Below, one piece after another: positions 56,901 through 64,000 of a DNA stretch of 64,000 nucleotides. Within the stretch, counting starts at the first letter, position 1. The number at the start of each line of letters is the position of its first letter. The position numbers and the translations under genes are program-made. The stretch comes from Mytilus galloprovincialis (lineage: Eukaryota; Mollusca; Bivalvia; Mytilida; Mytilidae). The stretch is from contig NC_134849.1 in NCBI RefSeq assembly GCF_965363235.1, positions 65,987,122-66,051,121 on the forward strand, written 5' to 3'. The notes beneath the pieces were generated by a model. The model was given only the letters and a program-made list of their open reading frames with translations, was not told the DNA's origin and ran no database searches.

Positions 56901-59900
56901 TAGTTAGTTTGTTCATCCTCGTAACGTTTACATCATGCTTTCCCATTTCTTTTTTTTTATCTTAATAGTTACTCAAGAAAAAATATAATCTAAATAATTC
57001 AACATCCATTATAATAGCTTCTCTCGAATGGTATAGATGTTGCTGTTTTCATGAGACAGAACAATAGGAAGAAAAGATTCACATTTTTTTTTAATATTTC
57101 TTGCGAATCGATTTATTATAACTGCTAGAAAATTTAAGGTGATTTAAATTACACTTACAGTTAATAACTGGGTATATATATGTACGTGATGTATATTTTC
57201 AGATCCTTTCACTAAGCACTATATGGAGGAAGAAACAGCTTATCTAACATGCTCAATAGAATTCAACGAAATAATGAAAATAGCAACTATAAAATATGAA
57301 AAAGGAACCTGCAGTCACAATGATTTATATGGTATCAAGAATCTATGTAATGGATGGACCGAATGTGCTTTCAATGTAACAAACAGTAATGTTGGTAGTT
57401 CATGTGGCGCTAACGGAACGGCATTTCTTGAAGTTATATACAATTGCATACGTGAGTTATACCTTTCTAATAATAGAAATAATGTGGGTATTTTCAAGAC
57501 AAAAACATGAATATTGGTCATGAATAAAAGACGATGTGAGGCAAACGCTAATAGGATTACAGCCAAACAATATAAAGCGTAAAAATTAGACATCTATAGT
57601 TCACGTTTAAAACAATATTTACCTTTTCGTTCATCAAAATCATTACATATGTTTCAATAAGCATTTAAAAAAAGGATAGATAAAACGGCTGCTATAAAAC
57701 AAAATCTATTACTTTGAGCGTTTAAGCCAGAGACAAGTATTCTAATTTGTTCACAAGTTTGGCTATTATCTTATAAACCATTTATGCAGGAATTTAGAAG
57801 AAGAGCTAAAGATACTAGAGGGACATTCAATTCATAGATCAAAACTAATCTGACAACGCCATGGCTTCAAAAGAAAAAGACAGACAAACAATAGTACACA
57901 AAACACAACATAGTAAAATAAAGATTAAGCAACACGACCCCACAAAACTGGGGGTGATCTCAGGTGCTCCGGAAGGGATTGCAATTAGGACATTGGGAAC
58001 ATATCCGAAAAATGACTTTCATTTTGTATCTTAGAAATGCATCTTTTATATATATTTTTCCTAAGGAAATGGTGGTTGGTCAGACTGGAAAAACACAACA
58101 ACATCTTGTCCAGTCAACTGTGGTAGTGCTTTACAAAATGTAACACGCTCATGCACAAACCCGACCCCCAATGAGTTAGGATCCCCGTGTACAGGGACCA
58201 GTTTTGATGAGCAAATATGCAATGACAATGCATGTCCTTGTAAGTACAGCTGTCAACTGCTATACGTGAAATTGGCGATGCGTGAAGTGTATATGACGTA
58301 CCAAAACTTACCATGAAGTTATTTCGGTTAATTTCAGTATTGTGTGTTTGCGATTTAACTACTTTATGTGAGAATAACATTGTCTATTAAATTTTTGCTT
58401 ATCTGTGATATGTGTCCCAACAACTATGTTATATAATGTGTTTTAATAGTTGTTCCATAAACATTGCTGTGAAGGCCTTTGTATGAAAATTGTAGAAAGT
58501 ATATCATGTTACCTTTTATGGTGTGTCCTTTTCTTTAAAACTATCAGTCATAAGGGAATAACATTTTTTGACATAAAAATACTCTTTATGATATTGAAAT
58601 AATTCATCCGTTAAGTAAAATATTTCTTTATTTTATTGATGTAAAGCACATGCAGTCTTAATTGCTTTAAAGCACGCGGCAGAACGTTTAGATATAGTGA
58701 CGTGTAAATATTTTTTTAGACTACTGAAAAATGCAAAATTTTATCTCAATGTATATTTATTGATTTATAAAAATGCAAAATAGTTTCTTAGCTTTGACAT
58801 AAATCTATGTGTAAATAAGAACATGCATTTAGTTAGTTACACCCGTAAATGTATTTTCAATTGTGGTTTACTTCTTTTCCTGAATACCATTACAGCCTCA
58901 CGATTATAGCCTGCATGTTAATTATTATGATACGTCAGACCTATGCCTAAATAAAAGAAAACAGACACAAGCACAGGACATAAAACAATGGATACACAAA
59001 CGGGTGTAAAACAAACTCTAAGTTCAGAAATAAAATTTGGAAACATGCATCTGATTAAAAACAGGGGGTGCTTGTAGACGACCTAAAAGAGCATTTTTGG
59101 TTTACCTTGTGATACTTTTCGTGTTTGCCCCATTTATTATACTAAAAACACTTTTTTTAGTGAGAGGAACCGTATGTAAAGATAATGGAATTGTTTGGAC
59201 ATGCCAAAATGGATATATAGAAATGATACGTGCACGGTGGAAAGCAAGTAACGGTTGTGGTGAACCTGGCAGTAATTCAAATTTTGATGTTGTCCGAGAA
59301 ATGAACGAGATTTGCAACGAAAGGAAGTCGTGTACATTTACAGCAAAGGATGGTACTTTTAAGCTATCATGTAGACAACAATTTAAAACATGTTCCGAAT
59401 TAGAATACGAATATGTATGCAAACGTAAGTATTATTTGATTATGAAATATAGTAGTTAGCAGTCCATATATAATTGTTGTTGATGAAACATTTATGCATT
59501 AATAGATAAAAAAATAATTGATCATCGAACATGTACACTTCATATTTGTTGACGCCGATGCCCATTTCAAATGTATTGATCGAGGCTATTTGCCACTGAA
59601 ATGGGTTTTTTTATGGATCAGGTTGAATTTCCATACCAACCACACATTCGGTATTCCATGGCATAACCCAACGGCAAAGGACCGAACCACACCGAGCTGA
59701 TTTCAAAGATATTGACCCGGGTTTTTCAACACTTGAATAGTTTTTTTTTGTGTCAAGGTCCGACTAGCGACCAAAGAGGTTTACAGTTATCCCTAAATGC
59801 ATTTTTCCTATCAGTCACAATATCTACCAGTGCTCCTTATGGCAAAAGTTTCTTACCAGACTAAGCATATTAAAAAAGTGTTGATTGAGGCTAACCGCCA

Positions 59901-62900
59901 CTTAAATATTTTTCTTGAACCCGTCCCGTCTTGCCACCACAGGAGTTCAAAGTTGTTCAATACTGTTTATACTGTCTGATTACTTTCATCTAATCTACGT
60001 GAATATTTGAGCATATAATCAAAATTTATCCCAAGACTCCTATTTTTAAAAGATTTATCGTAAATTTATAAATCTTAATATTTCAAATATATTCAAAATT
60101 TTAAGATTCTTATATTGAGAAATATGTTGTAAAAGAAACGGACCCAAGCATTGATATAATTTGATGTTGGTGTTTTGCAGAAGCAAAATGGAATACTTGG
60201 ACCGAGTGGTCATCTTGTTCTAAATCGTGTGGTACTGGTGAACAAGTTAGAACACGCAACTGTTTAAACCAGCTTAACACCACGGACGGTTATTTTATTG
60301 ACTGTGAAGGATCGTCTGAAGAATCAAGAGTGTGCAATACTATTCAGTGCCCATGTTTGTATACATAATTATAATGCAATCTACTCCCTCACATTCATTA
60401 GATATGTGACATTCTCCAGTGCAGTCGTAAAAATACCAATTACTCTTAATTTTGACTGCCTTTAATCAGTGCACAAAATTATTGTTACCTTTTATATTTT
60501 TTATTGTACGCTCCTTGTCAATAAATTAAAACATAAATGTATATGTATGCAATTCGAAAGTATTTACAATAAAAAATGCTCGGAGAAAAATTCGGGGCAA
60601 ACCCGAACTTTAATTAATATCTCAAATATTTTTAATAATGATAATTGTTATAACTAGGTATTTTTCAGTTTGACTGCTTCTTGACTGAACAAGCGCATCT
60701 TTTTGGAATAAGAATATAGACGGCTTCATGTTATTATCTTGTGTCAGCGTAGAGTTACATGTTTTGTTAACTTTAAGCCTGAGCAGAAGCACGTTTAAAC
60801 AAAGCTCAGCCATTCTGTTTAACACAAATCAAGTTTATATTCGTATCAAGTAGAAAACTTTATATTTGCCACAGAACGTTTCATATCAATCCATCATTTT
60901 CATCGTTGAATACACAATTGAAAACGTATTTAATAAAAACAAATCATAGGATATGGGGTATATCCATGACACAAAATCAATACATGCACATCAAACAAAC
61001 AAAAAACACCAAAAAAAGCTATTTCCGTTATTGTGTAAGTTGTGATCTACGGCAATGTGGAGGTATCTATTTGATTAAAGTATCAATGCTAATAAATCAT
61101 ATGTTAAAACTTTCACAGATTGCAATGGTAATACGCTTCCCAATCAGATGCCAAATAATCGTCAACTGAAAAAGGATGTCTCTACTAATTCTGGTAACAT
61201 GCAATGTTTTATACTTTATTGTTATTTCACTATTTTACTGCGTTTTTACAGGACTGATATAACCAATGCAAGTTTGATCTATCTCAAAACTTGTGGAATT
61301 CAGAAAACGTGAGGAAACAGTTAATAATAAAACAGATTGCTTTTTTTTCCATTCAAATCGGTATCACTTAGAAAATAACAGTTGTTTTCAAATGCCAAAA
61401 AAAAAGATAAAGCAAATACGTTTTTCATTTCATAAGATCTAGAAGAATATTGCACTAATGCACATATTACTTTTGTTGTTTATTGCGATTAACTTGTTAT
61501 TATTAAGTGTGATTTTAATCATTATGTTACTTCCTTATAAAACCTATTACTATGATGAATTTTTAAATGTATTTAAATGTATTTTTACATTATTTTTTGC
61601 TTTTGTAATCTCTTTAGAATTTTTTTTTTCGACAGTTCCTATTTTTTAAAATATGAAATACATACTTTCTTTCAATAGGAATGATGACAGACGTATACAA
61701 AATTGGATGTTGTGGTACAATAAATGCATTTCAATTTATTCCCTTAAATACTGGAGACGTCAAATTCATTGTTTGGAGGCGCATGACAGAACGTACTTAC
61801 AAAGCTATTAAGAAAAATACAATATCCGTGACAGGTATGGTATCAAGTAGTTTGGAAACAGTATGCCCCACATCAGATCAATTTGTTTAAACATATTTAT
61901 TTATTATGGATTGGGAAACAAGTTATTGCTACTTATATAAGTCCCTTTCCATTGTACGTCAGAATATGAGCTTTTCATATTAAGAGCAAATGGCATGGAA
62001 CAATAATTAGAGCTTGCCATGCTCGCAACCTTCATACACTTTCTTATACATATATAAACCATATATGCAGCAATCGGTATGATATCCTGCATAATGAAAA
62101 CGTGTAATACTGATCTCAGTGTGTAAGTAATGTGCTTCTTCAATAATTTTCATAGCATACACTCAAGTCTAAAGTTGGAATACCAAAAATAGATAACATG
62201 ATAAAAATTGTAAAATAATAGGTGTAAACAGAACAATCAAAAACGTCTGAAATGAGAAAAAAAGTAATGCGTGTACAAAGTCAGGAATATGGCAGTTAAG
62301 TTCTGTTCGTTCCGTTGATGTAGTGATTAATTTTTTTTATATTTTATATACTTACCGCTCTTAAAGTTACTTTGTTGTTCGTTCTTTTCTTGTTTGTTCA
62401 TATGGTTATTTTTTCTTATCTGCGTTTGAATTAGTCATACTGCAAACGGTACTTCTTAGAACTGATATTCTACAAGCAGTTGTATCGGTTTTCGTCTGTA
62501 GGAGTATCACAATACAATGGGCACATCTACATGAATTATCTTTAAATGAATACATAATCATATTGTTCAACATTTTAAGAAGAAAATTATAATTTGAATG
62601 ATGTCAGTTCCAAGCATTTTATTTGTTGGACATTACTGCCTGCATACAGAGCCAAGCGTCCAATCTTATAATATTTATTTCAGCACAAAACATTGGGAAG
62701 TATGTTCAACACAACTTGACAAATTATGAACGCATAGCTGTAGTGCATGACGACATAGTTGGATGGTCAGTTACTATGACTTCGTATTCGTTTTTGATAT
62801 TCTTTCAAAGCTTTCGTATAAGCACATGCATTTGTATTTGTCTTCATCTACACCTCAGGAATGTAACATATAGATAATTTAGTTACAAGTTCATTGTATT

Positions 62901-64000
62901 ATGAAGTGAAATGAATGTGTCTAGATAATCACTGAGATACCCTTTACTTGGTGTTAGATACCTGCCTATTAGATGTATATCTTCTTTTACTAAATCGAAC
63001 ATTACACATGTATTACGCTTATAAATTTGAGTAAATAAACTCTATCAAGTGTAAACGACTAATGAAACAATAATTTACAAAATTTACTGCATTTGCGACC
63101 ATCAAATCTACAATTGACGATGGCAACTCTTCAAGTACAGTACTGTTATTCCTTCAACGTACAAATTGCGCACAATTTTTCAAAATCTTAGTCGATAAAT
63201 ATCTATCTTAAACAAATAAAAAAACTGTTTATCTACAAATAGTTAAGGTGACGTATACTGTAACAATATTGCCAATTTCATAAGCGCCCTTAGATGCAAA
63301 AGAGTAAAGCGCGAAAAACAAAATGCCGGCCTCCTTACATGTCTAACTTACCTATATGTGTGTTCAAACAGAATCCATGTCTTAGTCTGAAAAAAAAAAT
63401 ATATTTCACTGATCGTATATTGCTATATAAAGATCAAGACAGATGCATAATTTAACAGTGAACTCCTTTTCTTTATATAGGTACGACGAAGGCAAAAATA
63501 TCATCGGATATTACGACTGTTCCCCCGACAATGAAACCTGTCTGGCATTTTCATTGACGAAAAATCCCGTAAATAATGGCGATGAGATTGAAACAGATAG
63601 CTTACCTTCTATATCTGACAAAATATTTGCATGGAACTTTTCAACAACTGAGAGTAAGTTAGTCATATTATGTAGTTGGACATTTCAAAACATAGTTAGT
63701 ATCAAATTATATTACCGTTAGTAATCTAAAACCTGTACATTGTATCTTTTAAACAGCATTTTGGATAAAATTGGTTCCATATTTTTTTACTAAACTTCAA
63801 TCAAACATGAATATATCACACACTTCATCGGTCATTGTGTAAGATTCGGAACAATTAATGTATGCTGATCTATATTCTTCAGTAATTTATTTTGTTTATA
63901 TCATTCATCAACTCTAAATGATTTTTTTTGTTGTAGACACGGCAGTAGAATTAACGTTTGCAGATGACTCTTTTGAAATTCCTGACCATTTTGCAGTGGA
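53902..64000 (+). CDS. Gene B: paralogue of gene A, 3' end outside window
   Basis: Twelve exons match gene A in order, phase and length: 53902-53968, 55566-55838, 56585-56755, 57203-57451, 58066-58239, 59161-59424, 60181-60354, 61119-61193, 61679-61834, 62684-62765, 63481-63653 and 63937 onward. No frame break was seen. It gives a signal peptide, three SUEL-like/TSP1 pairs, the linker, the unnamed module and the start of the cadherin-like part. The membrane segment and tail must lie beyond 64000, if present. All visible exons are open, so this copy looks at least as intact as gene A. Confidence 0.85.
53969..55565 (+). other. Gene B intron 1
   Basis: Collinear with gene A intron 1, including the dispersed repeat at 55185-55345. 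Nothing else seen. Confidence 0.7.
55566..55838 (+). CDS. Gene B exon 2: SUEL-type lectin-like domain 1
   Basis: Same six cysteines as gene A. By eye five base differences from gene A in 273, and all five change the residue (A/S, V/F, F/V, S/R, Y/N). Confidence 0.78.
55839..56584 (+). other. Gene B intron 2
   Basis: Collinear with gene A intron 2; small indel around 56335-56370. Nothing else seen. Confidence 0.65.
56585..56755 (+). CDS. Gene B exon 3: TSP1 domain 1
   Basis: WSNW and CSVTCGGG kept; two residue changes (Q/R, Q/L) and three silent changes against gene A. Confidence 0.9.
56756..57202 (+). other. Gene B intron 3
   Basis: Collinear with gene A intron 3 plus a short extra stretch near 57060-57130. 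Nothing else seen. Confidence 0.6.
57203..57451 (+). CDS. Gene B exon 4: SUEL-type lectin-like domain 2
   Basis: Six cysteines kept; 11 residue changes and 13 silent changes against gene A by manual count, far more than in exons 2, 3 or 7. Confidence 0.8.
57452..58065 (+). other. Gene B intron 4
   Basis: Shorter than gene A intron 4 and unlike it after about 57785, where a retroelement tail fragment sits. Confidence 0.65.
57800..58015 (-). mobile_element. Retroelement 3' tail fragment, reversed
   Basis: Matches the tail at 10110-10440 (GACAACGCCATGGCT, AACAATAGTACACA, GGGGTGATCTCAGGTGCTCC) with deletions. It lies in intron 4 here but intron 5 in gene A, so the insertions are independent. 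Confidence 0.75.
58066..58239 (+). CDS. Gene B exon 5: TSP1 domain 2
   Basis: 58 codons, one more than in gene A (NTTTSC against NTTYC). WSDW kept; C-V-NCG again lacks the S/T of the fucose motif. Confidence 0.87.
58240..59160 (+). other. Gene B intron 5
   Basis: 0.9 kb; lacks the repeats that fill gene A intron 5. Nothing seen. Confidence 0.6.
59161..59424 (+). CDS. Gene B exon 6: SUEL-type lectin domain 3
   Basis: Eight cysteines kept. Fifteen of 88 residues differ from gene A, mostly in the first half (for example AWWKASNGC to ARWKASNGC), against nine silent changes. Acceptor TTTTAG. Confidence 0.88.
59425..60180 (+). other. Gene B intron 6
   Basis: Collinear with gene A intron 6, including the old direct repeat. 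The last 170 bases are almost identical between the genes. Confidence 0.65.
60181..60354 (+). CDS. Gene B exon 7: TSP1 domain 3
   Basis: Identical in protein to gene A exon 7, with two silent differences. WxxWxxW and CSKSCG present; same weak GTTTGT donor. Confidence 0.92.
60355..61118 (+). other. Gene B intron 7
   Basis: Collinear with gene A intron 7 but without the SINE-like insertion. Confidence 0.7.
61119..61193 (+). CDS. Gene B exon 8: short linker
   Basis: 25 codons with the same splice sites as gene A; a few residue changes (H/Q, S/N). Confidence 0.68.
61194..61678 (+). other. Gene B intron 8
   Basis: Holds the empty site for the element at 15860-16437. Nothing else seen. Confidence 0.7.
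61679..61834 (+). CDS. Gene B exon 9: unnamed module, first part
   Basis: [14 protein letters not shown] and FIVWRRM kept; few changes (E/G at two sites, H/R). Confidence 0.72.
61835..62683 (+). other. Gene B intron 9
   Basis: Collinear with gene A intron 9. Nothing else seen. Confidence 0.6.
62684..62765 (+). CDS. Gene B exon 10: unnamed module, middle part
   Basis: Same 82-base exon and phase 2 donor as gene A; one residue change (K/N). Confidence 0.75.
62766..63480 (+). other. Gene B intron 10
   Basis: The first 315 bases match gene A; from about 63080 the sequence is unrelated to gene A intron 10. No feature recognised. Confidence 0.6.
63481..63653 (+). CDS. Gene B exon 11: unnamed module, last part
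   Basis: YDEGKNIIGYYDC and SDKIFAWNFSTTE; same phases as gene A, donor GTAAGT. Confidence 0.78.
63654..63936 (+). other. Gene B intron 11
   Basis: Short AT-rich intron without the G-run of gene A. Confidence 0.6.
63937..64000 (+). CDS. Gene B exon 12 (cut by window end)
   Basis: The visible 64 bases encode TAVELTFADDSFEIPDHFAV and match gene A exon 12 in open frame. Whether the stop and GC donor of gene A are shared cannot be seen here. Confidence 0.75.

Noticed and set aside
102-63900. tRNA or rRNA genes
   Set aside because: No stretch with a convincing cloverleaf or rRNA signature was seen by eye; a tRNA scan was not possible.

Overview
This window is AT-rich, intron-rich eukaryotic DNA. 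It most likely comes from a marine bivalve, probably a Mytilus-type mussel. The grounds are the domain mix (SUEL-type lectin plus thrombospondin type 1) and many dispersed repeats that I recognise from memory as typical of mussel sequence; I made no database comparison. There are no prokaryote-style genes, and nearly all of the short open frames are chance frames.

The backbone is one multi-exon plus-strand gene and a second, tandem copy. Gene A (4604-42337) can be spliced from 15 exons into 2769 nt, a clean 922-residue type I membrane protein: signal peptide, three alternating pairs of SUEL-lectin-like and TSP1 domains, a 25-residue linker, an extracellular module I cannot name (two parts), cadherin-like repeats, one transmembrane helix, and a 68-residue tail with four tyrosine motifs including an ITAM-like pair. 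Almost every domain lies on its own phase 1-1 exon. One extra exon (19967-20137) holds an in-frame stop and a GC donor. Including it would give a 648-residue secreted form or a decay substrate. Gene B (53902 to past the window end) is a close paralogue whose first 12 exons are visible. The duplicated block includes about 3.6 kb of upstream sequence.

Layout: 1-945, a microsatellite and a possible last exon of an upstream gene; 945-4160, retroelement relic; 4604-21702, exons 1-13 of gene A; 22131-38503, inside intron 13, a tandem array of about 16 units of roughly 0.9 kb, each loaded with TGACCT/AGGTCA half-sites and a CAATTGTTC palindrome, and carrying a nested Helitron, a TA-flanked MITE and hairpin minisatellites; 38969-42337, last three exons, with a 1.1 kb inverted-repeat element in intron 15; 42806-49060, a 6.3 kb inverted-repeat element built of GTTAAC-rich ends around a satellite of 200-260 bp units; 49342-49721, an orphan receptor-tail-like exon; 49880-53450, dispersed repeats and the second copy of the retroelement relic; 53902-64000, gene B.

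The genes look like a young, locally amplified surface-receptor family: lectin and TSP1 modules for ligand or matrix binding outside the cell, and a tyrosine-based signalling tail inside. A role in immunity or cell recognition is inference only. Comparing the two copies also dates several mobile-element insertions as later than the duplication.
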